Under the pieces are notes generated by a model, which searched no databases, was not told the DNA's origin, and saw only the letters and a list, made by a program, of their open reading frames with translations. Source: Mycobacterium arosiense ATCC BAA-1401 = DSM 45069 (GTDB lineage Bacteria > Actinomycetota > Actinomycetes > Mycobacteriales > Mycobacteriaceae). Taken from it: a DNA stretch of 64,000 nucleotides. Where the stretch lies: assembly GCF_002086125.1 (NCBI RefSeq), contig NZ_MVHG01000007.1, positions 1 through 64,000 of the forward strand. Reading direction: 5' to 3'. Shown piece by piece: positions 9,104-17,205 of the stretch (the stretch's first letter is position 1; every line of letters starts with the position of its first letter). The translations under genes were made by a program, and so were the position numbers.

Positions 9104-10075
9104 TCAGCGGCGGCCGAGTTTCTCCTTGGCCAGGTCGGTCAAAAAGCGTGCCGCCGGGGTCGGTTGGAAGGCCAGGGCCGCCTCGGTAAGCGCGTCACGG
9201 GATGCGGTGGGCAGCTCGATGTCGGCCGCGGCGACGTTGAACTCCAGCTGCTCGACGGACGAGGCGCCGGGAATGGCGACCACGCCCGGATAGCTGATCA
9301 GCCAGGCCAGGGCCACCTGCGCCGGCTTGGCGTCGACGTCCTTGGCGACGTCGCGCAACAGCTGCAGCAGCGGCTCGATGCGGCGCAAGTTTTCGGTGCC
9401 AAACCGCGAGTTGACCGCGCGCACGCCACCCGGACGGTTGTCCACGCCGTACTTGCCCCCCAGCAGGCCTTGTTCCAGGGGGCTGTAGGCGATCACGATG
9501 CGGTTCTCCCGCTCGGCGAACGGCACCAGGTTCTTCAGCGCCTTCGGGTAGGCGAGCGAGAAGTGCACCTGGTTGCTGATCACCGGCCGGCCGAGCGCGG
9601 CGTCGGCCTGCTGCCAGCGCTGCAGCGAATAGTTCGAGACGCCGGCGGCGCCGATCTTGCCGCGCTCCAGCAGGTCACGCATGCCCGGCATGATCACCGA
9701 GTCGGGGAACACCGGGTTGGGCTGGTGGATCTGGTACAGCGGGATGCGTTCCAGCCCCAGCCGCTGCGCGCTGGCGCGGGCCCGCTGCTTGACCACGGCG
9801 GGGAACGGCGCGACCGGCATGATTTTGCTGGCTACCGCCACCTCGGCGCGCTCGTCGCCGAGCGCCTCGCCCAGGATCCGTTCGCTTTTGCCCAGGCCGT
9901 ACACCTCGGCCGTGTCGAACAGCGTCACCCCCAAAGCGCGGGCGCGGCGCACGATGTCACCCGCGGCGCCGGCGGCGTAGCTGTCCCCGTAACCCCACTC
10001 GCGTGAACCGAACTGCCAGGTGCCCAGGCCGATCCGGCTGACCCGGCCGACCCCGTCGACGTCCACGTATTTCAT
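9104..10075 (-). CDS. Aldo/keto reductase
   Basis: 323 residues, full length for the family. The tetrad can be followed: Asp and Tyr in FDTAEVYGLGKSE, Lys in AVASKIMPV and His in YQIHQPNP. GVSNYSLQRWQQA and the NADP-binding end (YSPLEQGLLGGKYG, IPGASSVEQLEFN) match subfamilies related to YhdN/AKR11. It probably reduces aldehydes or ketones with NADPH; the substrate is unknown. It starts with ATG at 10075. The 10-nt gap to the convergent SDR leaves no room for a terminator. Confidence 0.9.
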   Translation of the reverse strand: MKYVDVDGVGRVSRIGLGTWQFGSREWGYGDSYAAGAAGDIVRRARALGVTLFDTAEVYGLGKSERILGEALGDERAEVAVASKIMPVAPFPAVVKQRARASAQRLGLERIPLYQIHQPNPVFPDSVIMPGMRDLLERGKIGAAGVSNYSLQRWQQADAALGRPVISNQVHFSLAYPKALKNLVPFAERENRIVIAYSPLEQGLLGGKYGVDNRPGGVRAVNSRFGTENLRRIEPLLQLLRDVAKDVDAKPAQVALAWLISYPGVVAIPGASSVEQLEFNVAAADIELPTASRDALTEAALAFQPTPAARFLTDLAKEKLGRR

Positions 10076-10084
10076 GTGGTCAGC

Positions 10085-10166
10085 CTAGTGGCGATCGCAA
10101 GTGCGGCGGAGCCGGGCGCGGCGGGTCGCCACCGTTTGGGTCTAGTGGCGATCGCAAGCGCGGCGG
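10085..10166. repeat. Two near-identical 25-bp repeats with a GCGATCGC core
   Basis: The sequence CTAGTGGCGATCGCAAG followed by YGCGGCGG occurs at 10085-10109 and again at 10142-10166 with a single mismatch, filling the gap between two minus-strand genes. Each copy contains the palindrome GCGATCGC. I believe related motifs occur in other mycobacterial intergenic regions, but that needs a genome search. Confidence 0.75.
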
Positions 10167-10170
10167 GCGC

Positions 10171-11178
10171 TCAGCCGGGGATCTTGCCGAGGATGTAGTT
10201 GGCGATGCTGACCGCGGCCGCGCGGGGCAGCGTGCTGTCGGTGGTCCCGCTGGCGGAAACGTTCAGGTCGATGACGACGTTCGCCTTGGCCGCGATCGCC
10301 CGTGCCGAGCGCACCTGGATGCCCTTCGGCGTCAGGTCCAGGGTGGTGATGCCGTTGCCGGCGTCGGCGGGCTCGCTTACCGACATCGGGATCGGCTGGC
10401 CGCCCGGAGCGGACACGGTGACGGTCGTGCCGCCGCACTTGTGCCATCCCGACTGCAGGGCGGCCAGCTGCGCCTGTGCCGCGCCCGGATCGCGGAACGC
10501 CGCGACGCCCTGGATGACCTGCATGGACTTCAACATGCTGCGGGTGTCGGTGAATTCTCCTGCGTGGTATCCGGCCAGCGTCCCCGGAGTGTAGGCGTCG
10601 GGGCTGCCGGCGGCGATGCTTTCCCAGCACTCCGGTCGGTCGATGCTGCCGTCATCCGGGGAGCGGCCGGGGCTGTTCCAGGTCGGGCCGACGTCGAGGT
10701 TCGCGTCGCCGGTGATGTTGCGCAGCGCATCGAGGCCGGGCAGCAGGGTGGCGATGGTCTCCGGCGGCACGGTGGGCGGCGGTGGCGCGGCGGCCGTGCT
10801 GGAGCCGGCGGACGTCCGGTGCGATGAGGTCGAACCGGCCAGCGTGGCCCAGCCGGCCAGGGCGACGACCGCCAACAGGATGAAGATGTATGACAGCGTC
10901 ACGCCCACCAGCGCACGATCGCGGCCGAGTTCGCCGGTGCGGCGGATCTGCGCCAGCCCGAGGTGCCCCAGGAGAGCGCCCGCTGGCGCGAACAGGAACG
11001 CGAAAATCAGCGACAGCGTCGCCAGGGTGTTGACCGGCGGCCGGTAGGGCGGGGGTGCGGGCGGCGGTGTGTACGGCGGCGACTGCGGCGCAAGCGGCTC
11101 AACCTCCGGGGGTGGGACGCGGCCGAGCGGGTCATACCTCAGCGGGTTCTGCCAATATGGGTCCTCCGGGTTGGTCAC
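10171..11178 (-). CDS. DUF4190 and PknH-like sensor domain membrane protein
   Basis: 335 residues. A proline-rich cytoplasmic N-terminus (residues 20-50) precedes two transmembrane helices of DUF4190 type (about 50-112; LATLSLIFAFLFAPAGALLG, LGRDRALVGVTLSYIFILLA). A Ser/Thr/Pro linker leads to an extracellular domain (about 140-335) of the PknH-sensor type with cysteines in PECWES and WHKCGG that probably pair. In PknH this fold sits outside the membrane and is thought to bind a ligand; here there is no kinase. Likely an envelope sensor or lipoprotein-like protein. A good AAGGAGG-type site supports the start at 11178. Confidence 0.8.
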   Translation of the reverse strand: MTNPEDPYWQNPLRYDPLGRVPPPEVEPLAPQSPPYTPPPAPPPYRPPVNTLATLSLIFAFLFAPAGALLGHLGLAQIRRTGELGRDRALVGVTLSYIFILLAVVALAGWATLAGSTSSHRTSAGSSTAAAPPPPTVPPETIATLLPGLDALRNITGDANLDVGPTWNSPGRSPDDGSIDRPECWESIAAGSPDAYTPGTLAGYHAGEFTDTRSMLKSMQVIQGVAAFRDPGAAQAQLAALQSGWHKCGGTTVTVSAPGGQPIPMSVSEPADAGNGITTLDLTPKGIQVRSARAIAAKANVVIDLNVSASGTTDSTLPRAAAVSIANYILGKIPG

Positions 11179-11249
11179 GCAGCGCCTCCTTCGCGGGGAG
11201 AACCTGCCCGAAATGTAGCCGACACGGGTGCGGGGCTAAACCAGGGCCG

Positions 11250-12323
11250 TCACAGGCGCGGTTTGGCGATGCTGACGACGTACGGCGCCTCGGCCAAGGT
11301 CAGGTAGACCCGATGCGGCCCGACTGCCATGCCCGACAGATGGGCCGGTTGCGCGGCGGGGGGCAGCCCCGACCGGTAGTCGATGGTGCGCAGCACGGGA
11401 ATTCGCCCGTCCGGGAAGCCGGTGAAGCTTGCGGTCTCGAGCGCCACCAGTTCGTGGTCGGTGGCGGCGTAGATCCTGGTGTCGTCGGTGCCGAGTTCGC
11501 GGATCGTCGAGGGCAAGCGGGTGCTGGCCAGCACCTCCATCCCCCGTCCGCCCCGGCGCGAGTCGACGGCGCGCACCGTGTCGTCGTCCTGCCCGGCCAC
11601 ATAGCTGCGGGTCACCGCGGTGCCATCACCCGCGGACACCGCGACGTCGACGGTCAGCGAGCCGCGTTGTGCCGGCGGTGACGACGTGCCCTGGAAGTGC
11701 CGGATGCCCGATGATCCGTACAAGTGGTAGTCGAGTTCGCGGCCCCGGTTGGCGCCGTCGATGGTGTCGGCGCTGCTATCGGTGGTCGCCGTGGGCAGCT
11801 TTCGGTAGTCGTCTTGATCCACCGGTGTCACCGCCGTCCCGTCGGCGGACAGCGCCAGCAGCATGCGCAATCCCGCGTCTTCGGCCAGGTAAGCCGGCGC
11901 CGGTCCGGCGTCGAAATCGTCGACCTGGCGCAGGCTTTCCAAGTCGACGGCGGCCACCTTCCCGCGGGCGGGCTGCGGCACGAACACCAGCCGCTGGTCC
12001 TTCTGGCTGATCTGCAGGTTGCGTCCGGACGCCATGGGGGCCGAGAGGCGCGTTTTGGCATCGGTGCCGCGACCGCCGTCAATGACCTCGGCCAACCGGT
12101 GATCGTCGGTGAGCGCGACCAGGGCCCGCGTGACGTACGACCACACCGGTTCGTGCAAGGGGACAGCTGTGCGCCACAGCTCGACGGCGGGGGCACTCTC
12201 CAGCGATGCCCCTGGGCGCGAACACGCTGTGGTCAGCGAGGCCACCGCCACCGCGCCGCCGACCGCGCGGCGCAGCAACACCCGGATGCGCTGGCCCGCG
12301 GTCGAACCCGCTTCGGCGCCCAT
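11250..12323 (-). CDS. Secreted lipoprotein with YncE-like beta-propeller
   Basis: From the ATG at 12323 the protein has 357 residues. The signal peptide has an arginine-rich n-region, a hydrophobic AVGGAVAVAS core and a lipobox LTTAC, so it should be lipidated at Cys34 or so. The rest shows repeated blade-like units (ALTDDHRLAEVIDGG, LVFVPQPARGKVAAVDLE, ELGTDDTRIYAATDHELVAL, MAVGPHRVYLTLAEAPYVVS), typical of YVTN/YncE propellers. Ligand unknown. It is divergent from the hemerythrin gene; the shared 156-bp region has tandem 13-bp repeats and a SigF-type promoter directed the other way. Confidence 0.75.
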   Translation of the reverse strand: MGAEAGSTAGQRIRVLLRRAVGGAVAVASLTTACSRPGASLESAPAVELWRTAVPLHEPVWSYVTRALVALTDDHRLAEVIDGGRGTDAKTRLSAPMASGRNLQISQKDQRLVFVPQPARGKVAAVDLESLRQVDDFDAGPAPAYLAEDAGLRMLLALSADGTAVTPVDQDDYRKLPTATTDSSADTIDGANRGRELDYHLYGSSGIRHFQGTSSPPAQRGSLTVDVAVSAGDGTAVTRSYVAGQDDDTVRAVDSRRGGRGMEVLASTRLPSTIRELGTDDTRIYAATDHELVALETASFTGFPDGRIPVLRTIDYRSGLPPAAQPAHLSGMAVGPHRVYLTLAEAPYVVSIAKPRL

Positions 12324-12345
12324 CGACCCGCCCGCTCCTCTCACT

Positions 12346-12371
12346 GTTTGTCCAGGACGTTTGTCCAGGAC
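12346..12371. promoter_or_regulatory. Tandem 13-bp repeat with TGTCC-A-GGAC cores
   Basis: GTTTGTCCAGGAC occurs twice in direct succession (12346-12358, 12359-12371). Each copy has the inverted repeat GTCC-A-GGAC, extended to TGTCCAGGACA in the second. It is 23 nt upstream of the lipoprotein start and 29 nt upstream of the hemerythrin -35, a fitting place for a repressor. Confidence 0.6.
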
Positions 12372-12399
12372 ATACCCCACGCGGGCGCGGCCACACCCC

Positions 12400-12425
12400 G
12401 TTTGGCGGTCGGATTGGTCGGGTAG
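12400..12425 (+). promoter_or_regulatory. SigF-type promoter of the hemerythrin gene
   Basis: GTTT (12400-12403), 16-bp spacer, GGGTAG (12420-12425): a match to SigF promoters. The expected start is near 12432, giving a 48-nt leader that ends with GGGAGGG before the GTG at 12480. Confidence 0.6.
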
Positions 12426-12479
12426 CCGGTTCGGGAGTGCGCACAGCCCGCGCGCCGAACCAAAGATGGGAGGGACATT

Positions 12480-13043
12480 GTGGCATCCGCCGCCGCCATG
12501 CAGTCGCCCACCGACGTGGTCGACTTTCTCGTCAGTCAGCATCAGCAGATCAAGGCGATGTTCGCCGAAACGCTTCAGGCGTCCGGCGAGGCCCGCCAGA
12601 AGGCCTTTGTCGAGTTGCGTCGACTGCTCGCCGTGCACGAAACCGCCGAGGAAGAAATCGTTCACCCGCGCGCCAAGCGCAAGATCTCCGGCGGTGCCAC
12701 CGTCGTTGACGAGCGGTTGCACGAAGAGCACGAGGCCAAGACCGTTCTGCAGAAGCTGGAAAAGCTGGACGTGGACAGCGACGAGTTCGCTCGCGAATTG
12801 ACCAGGCTGCGCGACGCGGTCATCCAACACGCCGAGCATGAGGAGCGCGACGAATTTTCCAGGCTCGGTGAGGAATTGAGCGGCGACGAGCTGGAACGGA
12901 TGGGCCGCGCCGCGAAGCTTGCCGAAGCGATCGCCCCGACCCGCCCGCACGCCGGTGTGGAATCCCAGGTGGCCAACCTGGCGGCGGGACCGTTTGCCGC
13001 GATGCTCGATCGGGCCCGCGACGCCATCATCGGCAAGGGCTGA
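12480..13043 (+). CDS. Hemerythrin HHE-domain protein
   Basis: 187 residues. The di-iron ligand pattern of a four-helix HHE domain can be followed: SQHQQIKAMF, VHETAEEEIVHP, HEEHEAKTVLQ and QHAEHEERDEFSRL (about residues 20-130). The C-terminal third has no second HHE copy. Such proteins bind O2, NO or peroxide and are linked to oxidative and nitrosative stress in mycobacteria. The GTG at 12480 has GGGAGGG upstream. A SigF-type promoter precedes it and an 18-bp hairpin separates it from udgX. Confidence 0.88.
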   Translation: MASAAAMQSPTDVVDFLVSQHQQIKAMFAETLQASGEARQKAFVELRRLLAVHETAEEEIVHPRAKRKISGGATVVDERLHEEHEAKTVLQKLEKLDVDSDEFARELTRLRDAVIQHAEHEERDEFSRLGEELSGDELERMGRAAKLAEAIAPTRPHAGVESQVANLAAGPFAAMLDRARDAIIGKG

Positions 13044-13057
13044 CAACAGCCACCCCC

Positions 13058-13100
13058 GGCGTGGTACCCCCGCTCGGTGGGGGAGCGGGGGTACCACGCC
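13058..13100 (+). terminator. 18-bp perfect hairpin between the hemerythrin gene and udgX
   Basis: GGCGTGGTACCCCCGCTC (13058-13075) is perfectly repeated in inverse at 13083-13100 around a 7-nt loop, 15 nt after the hemerythrin stop and 15 nt before the udgX start. The sequence after it has only three T. It may be a terminator or attenuator; because it is so symmetric it could act on both strands. Confidence 0.6.
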
Positions 13101-13115
13101 CTTTACGAGGAAATC

Positions 13116-13784
13116 ATGGTCGCAGCGACAAAAGCGCCCGGTGCCCAGCGCTACCTCCCGGCGGAGCGAGGTCTGGATTCCTTGCGGGTAGCGGCCGAAA
13201 CATGCCACGGCTGTTCGCTTTTCGAAGACGCCACCCAAACCGTGTTCGGAAACGGACACCCCGGTGCGCCGATCATGCTGGTGGGTGAGCAGCCGGGCGA
13301 TCAAGAGGACCGCGCCGGTGAGCCGTTCGTCGGCCCGGCAGGGCGCCTGCTCGCCCGGGCTCTCGAGGACGCCGGCATCGAGCCGGCGCTGGTCTATGAG
13401 ACCAACGCGGTCAAGCATTTCAAGTTCACCCGCAAGGGCGGCAAGCGACGCATCCACCAAAAGCCGGGGCGCACGGAGGTCGTCGCCTGCCGGCCGTGGC
13501 TGATCGCGGAGATCGAAGCGGTGCGGCCGCAGGTCATTGTGTGCCTGGGCGCCACCGCCGCACAGTCGTTGCTGGGGGCCACATTCCGGGTCTCCACGCA
13601 ACGCGGCCAGCAATTGCGGCTGCCGTCATCCGTCGACGTTCACGTGGAGCCCGAGCCGATCGTCGTCGCCACGGTTCATCCGTCGTCGGTGTTGCGCGAC
13701 CGCAGCGACCGGCACGACGAGGTCTACAAGTCCTTCGTCGACGACCTGCGCAGTGCGGGTTCGGGCGTCACCAAGGGCAGCTGA
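13116..13784 (+). CDS. udgX: UdgX-type uracil-DNA glycosylase
   Basis: 222 residues of the family 4-like Fe-S uracil-DNA glycosylase superfamily. Motif A is GEQPGDQED (57-65), cysteines 30 and 33 begin the Fe-S set, and motif B is ATVHPSSVLR. The insertion GGKRRIHQKPGR carries His114 in KRRIH, the hallmark of UdgX, whose histidine forms a covalent bond with uracil in single-stranded DNA (known from the M. smegmatis enzyme). It therefore traps uracil sites instead of releasing them. The ATG at 13116 with AGGA upstream is favoured over an upstream GTG-type start inside the hairpin. The hemerythrin neighbour suggests a shared role under oxidative or nitrosative stress (inference). Confidence 0.9.
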   Translation: MVAATKAPGAQRYLPAERGLDSLRVAAETCHGCSLFEDATQTVFGNGHPGAPIMLVGEQPGDQEDRAGEPFVGPAGRLLARALEDAGIEPALVYETNAVKHFKFTRKGGKRRIHQKPGRTEVVACRPWLIAEIEAVRPQVIVCLGATAAQSLLGATFRVSTQRGQQLRLPSSVDVHVEPEPIVVATVHPSSVLRDRSDRHDEVYKSFVDDLRSAGSGVTKGS

Positions 13785-13803
13785 AACCTGAACCCACTGC
13801 GGT

Positions 13804-15597
13804 TCAACTCTTCTTGTGCGGCAAGAACTCCTGGGCTTTGGTCTTCAGGCCGACTTTGACGAAGCCCACCCGGTCCTCGTCACCGGAGAGCACCGCCGCG
13901 GTCGCCGACTTGAACTGCTCCCACGTCGCGTGGGGCGGAATCGGTGGCATGTCGGGGTCGGTGTGAACGTCCAGCACGGTGGGACGGTCCGCCGACAGCG
14001 CGTTGCGCCAGGCGTCCGACAGTTCCTCCGGGTCCTTGATGGCCATCGCGTTCAGGCCCAGGCTGGCGGCGAATGCGGCGAAGTCGATGTCGGGAAGATT
14101 TTGGGACTCCGCGAATTTCGGGGCGCCGGCCATGGCGCGCATCTCCCAGGTAACCTGGTTGAGGTCGTTGTTGTGCAGGATGGCGATGATCAGGCGGGGG
14201 TCTTGCCATTCGCTCCAGTACCGCTTGATCGTGATCAGCTCGGCCATGCCGTTCATCTGCATGGCGCCGTCACCGGCGAACACGATGACGGGCCGGTCCG
14301 GGTGGCCGAACTTGGCGCCGATGCCGTACGGAACCCCGGGGCCCATCGTGGCCAGCGTGCCCGACAGCGAGCCCCGCATGTTGCCGCGGAAGCGCAGGTT
14401 GCGCGCGTACCAGTTGGCCGATGAGCCGGAATCGGCTGTCACGATGGCATTTTCGGGCAGCTGGGGGGACAGCTCGGAGAACAACCGCAGCGGGTTGATC
14501 GGGTTAGCGCTGACCATCGCCTCCTTGTCCATGGTCTCCCACCAGCGGGAGACGGTCTTCTCGATGCCCTCGCGCCACGACCGGTCCTCCTTGCGGCGCA
14601 GGTGCGGGATCAGCGCCCGCAGCGCGGTTTTCGCGTCGGCGACCAGGTTGACCTCGTAGGGGTAGCGCATCCCGATCATCCGGCCGTCGACGTCGATCTG
14701 CACCGCGCGGGCCTGACCGAATTCCGGCAGGAATTGCGTGTAGGGGAAGCTGGACCCCACCGTCAGCAGCGTGTCGCAGTCGCGCATCATCTCATAGCTC
14801 GGCCGCGTCCCGAGCAGCCCGATCGAACCGGTGACCCAGGGCAATTCGTCCGACAGGACGTCCTTGCCCAACAGGGCCTTGGCCGCCCCCGCGCCAAGCA
14901 GGTCGGCAACCTCGGCCAGCTCTTCGTGGGCCCCGCGCGCGCCGGTGCCCACCAGGATGGCGATTTTCTTGCCGGCGTTGAGGACGTCGGCCGCCCGCGT
15001 GATGGCGGTGGCGTCGGGGGCGATGTCCGGGTACTCGATGCCCAGGCTGGAGGGCACCATTTTGAACGCGTGCTCGGGCGGCGAGTACGGCAGCTCCTGG
15101 ACGTCGCTGGGAATGATCAACGCCGTCGGTGCCCGCTGGGTCATCGCTATCCGGATGGCGCGGTCCAGCACGTTGGGCAACTGCTCGGGGACGGTGACCA
15201 TTTGGACGTAGTCACTGGCGACGTCTTTGAACAGGTTCAGCAGGTCGACCTCCTGCTGATAATTTCCGCCCATGGCGCTGCGGTTGGTCTGGCCGACGAT
15301 GGCCACCACCGGGACGTGATCGAGCTTGGCGTCGTAGAGCCCGTTGAGCAGATGGATCGCGCCGGGGCCGGACGTGGCCGCGCAGACCCCGACCCGCCCG
15401 GTGAATTTCGCGTAGCCCACCGCCTCGAAGGCGCTCATCTCCTCGTGGCGCGACTGGATGAATTTGGGCTTGTTGTCCGCGCGGCCCCACGCAGCCAGCA
15501 GCCCGTTGATGCCGTCGCCGGGATACCCGAATACATGCTCCACGCCCCACGCGCGCAAGCGCTCGAGCAAATAATCGGAAACCTCTTGTTTGGACAT
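13804..15597 (-). CDS. Thiamine-diphosphate-requiring enzyme, pyruvate oxidase-like
   Basis: 597 residues with the three-domain fold of the POX/ALS family. The N-terminal PYR domain has SRHEEMSAFEAVGYAKFTG with the catalytic Glu, and GPGAIHLLNGLYDAKLDH. The middle domain holds VGTGARGAHEEL. The C-terminal PP domain has the ThDP motif GDGAMQMNGMAELITIKRY, then NNDLNQVTWEMR. It may be a pyruvate oxidase making acetate and CO2 with a quinone acceptor (PoxB type), but related actinobacterial proteins have unproven substrates. GAGGAGGG lies 6 nt upstream of the ATG at 15597. Convergent with udgX. Confidence 0.88.
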   Translation of the reverse strand: MSKQEVSDYLLERLRAWGVEHVFGYPGDGINGLLAAWGRADNKPKFIQSRHEEMSAFEAVGYAKFTGRVGVCAATSGPGAIHLLNGLYDAKLDHVPVVAIVGQTNRSAMGGNYQQEVDLLNLFKDVASDYVQMVTVPEQLPNVLDRAIRIAMTQRAPTALIIPSDVQELPYSPPEHAFKMVPSSLGIEYPDIAPDATAITRAADVLNAGKKIAILVGTGARGAHEELAEVADLLGAGAAKALLGKDVLSDELPWVTGSIGLLGTRPSYEMMRDCDTLLTVGSSFPYTQFLPEFGQARAVQIDVDGRMIGMRYPYEVNLVADAKTALRALIPHLRRKEDRSWREGIEKTVSRWWETMDKEAMVSANPINPLRLFSELSPQLPENAIVTADSGSSANWYARNLRFRGNMRGSLSGTLATMGPGVPYGIGAKFGHPDRPVIVFAGDGAMQMNGMAELITIKRYWSEWQDPRLIIAILHNNDLNQVTWEMRAMAGAPKFAESQNLPDIDFAAFAASLGLNAMAIKDPEELSDAWRNALSADRPTVLDVHTDPDMPPIPPHATWEQFKSATAAVLSGDEDRVGFVKVGLKTKAQEFLPHKKS

Positions 15598-15900
15598 GTT
15601 TTCCCTCCTCGGCAGACGGTTCTACAGTGCTGGCGGATGGGTGTGTGGCTATTGTTCGAGCCACCTGCGCGGCACCGCCGCCGATGCGCGCACCAACCGG
15701 GCGCGGCTCCCGCTGACGGGCGTAACGTATGCAGGCTGCGACCGCATGGGCGGCTTGGGCACTTCCCACCCGAGCCGTATTACCCGGATTGGCCGGTGTT
15801 ATTCGCCGAAACGACGCCGGCGGGCCGACTCTCAGCCAGCTTTCAGCTGGCGAGTGTGCAACATTGCCCAGCGGTGCACCCGTAACGCTCGAGGCCCGCA
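15598..15900. other. 303-bp gap: end of the glycan operon and leader of the ThDP enzyme
   Basis: No gene is supported on either strand. It must hold the terminator of the upstream minus-strand glycan operon and the promoter of the ThDP enzyme. A small hairpin GCCAGCT-TTC-AGCTGGC lies at 15835-15851, 50 nt after the UDP-glucose dehydrogenase stop. No clear -10 or SigF-type element was seen on the minus strand. Confidence 0.5.
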
Positions 15901-17205
15901 TCAAAAGCCTTGTGGCACACCGTTTCCGAGATAGACAAGGCCCGCTTCACGCACCGTGGCCGGGTCGAGCGAGTTTCTGGCATCGATGACGACGGCCAGC
16001 GGCGCGTCCTGCGCGATGACCTGCCAATCGAGATCGCGGAATTGCGGCCATTCGGTCAGCACGACGATCGCGTCGGCGGCTTTGGCGGCGCGGTAAGGGT
16101 CGTCGACGGCCGTCACCCCGCTTTGCTGCAGGACGGTGGGATCGATGTTGGGCAACTGGGGGTCAAATCCCACCACCTGGGCGCCGACGGCGGTGAATTC
16201 TTCGCACGCTGCCAGCGCGGGCGAGTCGCGGGTGTCGCTGGTGGCGGCCTTGAAGGTGAGGCCCAACGCGGTGATTCGACAACCCGATAACGGTCGACCG
16301 ATCGTTTGCCGCAGGGCGGTGACGATTCGTTGTGCCTGCCCGGTGTTGGTGTGGCGGGCCGCTTCGACCTCCGAGAAGGACACGTCGTGCCGGTGTGCGA
16401 TGTGGACCAGCGCCGCCGTGTCCTTCGGCAAACAGGAGCCGCCCCAGCCCGGGCCCGGGCGCAGAAACTCCGGCCCGATGCGCCGATCGGCGCCCATGCA
16501 GCAGGTCACGTCGTTGATGTCGGCGCCCACCCGCGCGGACAGCGCCGCGAGTGAATTCGCGTAGGACAGCTTGACCGCGAGGAAGGCGTTGCTGGCGTAC
16601 TTGGCGAGCTCGGCGCTCTCCGGGCTCATGCGCAGCACGCGGCGTGCGGCGAAACCGTACGACTGCTGCACCAGTTGGGCCGCCAATTCATCGTCGGTGC
16701 CGATCACCAACCGGTCAGGATGGCGGAAATCGCCGACGGCGCGCCCCTCGCGGAGAAACTCGGGTGCGGAAACGACACGAATGCCCCTGCGACAGAGCCG
16801 CCGCGCCATGACGGAGGTGGTGCCGACCGGCACGGTCGACTTCAACGCGACAATGGCCCCGCGCCGCAGCACACCGCCGAGGCCGTCGATCACCGATTCG
16901 ACGGCGCCCAGATCCGCGGCTCCATCGACGGCGCTGGGGGTGGGGACGCAGACGAACACGACGTCCCGGTCTGCCAACGCACCGAAGTCGGTGCTGAAAC
17001 TCAGCGTGCCGCGCGCGAGTCCGTCGCTCAGCAATTCGCACAGCCCGGGTTCATCGATGACCGAAACCCCGGCTGCGAGTTGGCGCACCCGGCGCGGGTC
17101 GGCGTCCACCGCAACCGTATTCAGTCCTTGCCCGGCCACACAGACCGCGGTGGTCAAACCGACGTAACCGGCGCCCACCACACCGACGAGAGGGCCGCCG
17201 CTCAT
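15901..17205 (-). CDS. UDP-glucose 6-dehydrogenase (UDP-sugar dehydrogenase family)
   Basis: 434 residues. The N-terminal Rossmann motif VGVVGAGYVGLTTAVCVAGQ, VFVCVPTP, STVPVGTTS and EFLREGRAVGDFRHPDRLVIG fit UDP-glucose/GDP-mannose dehydrogenases. The active-site cysteine is in GPGWGGSCLPKDTA, and KYASNAFLAVKLSYANSLA supplies the conserved Lys/Asn. Two NAD oxidations convert UDP-glucose to UDP-glucuronate. It ends the glycan operon: its ATG overlaps the TGA of the GT9 gene (ATGA). The epimerase upstream in the same operon resembles the enzyme that would use its product. Confidence 0.88.
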   Translation of the reverse strand: MSGGPLVGVVGAGYVGLTTAVCVAGQGLNTVAVDADPRRVRQLAAGVSVIDEPGLCELLSDGLARGTLSFSTDFGALADRDVVFVCVPTPSAVDGAADLGAVESVIDGLGGVLRRGAIVALKSTVPVGTTSVMARRLCRRGIRVVSAPEFLREGRAVGDFRHPDRLVIGTDDELAAQLVQQSYGFAARRVLRMSPESAELAKYASNAFLAVKLSYANSLAALSARVGADINDVTCCMGADRRIGPEFLRPGPGWGGSCLPKDTAALVHIAHRHDVSFSEVEAARHTNTGQAQRIVTALRQTIGRPLSGCRITALGLTFKAATSDTRDSPALAACEEFTAVGAQVVGFDPQLPNIDPTVLQQSGVTAVDDPYRAAKAADAIVVLTEWPQFRDLDWQVIAQDAPLAVVIDARNSLDPATVREAGLVYLGNGVPQGF

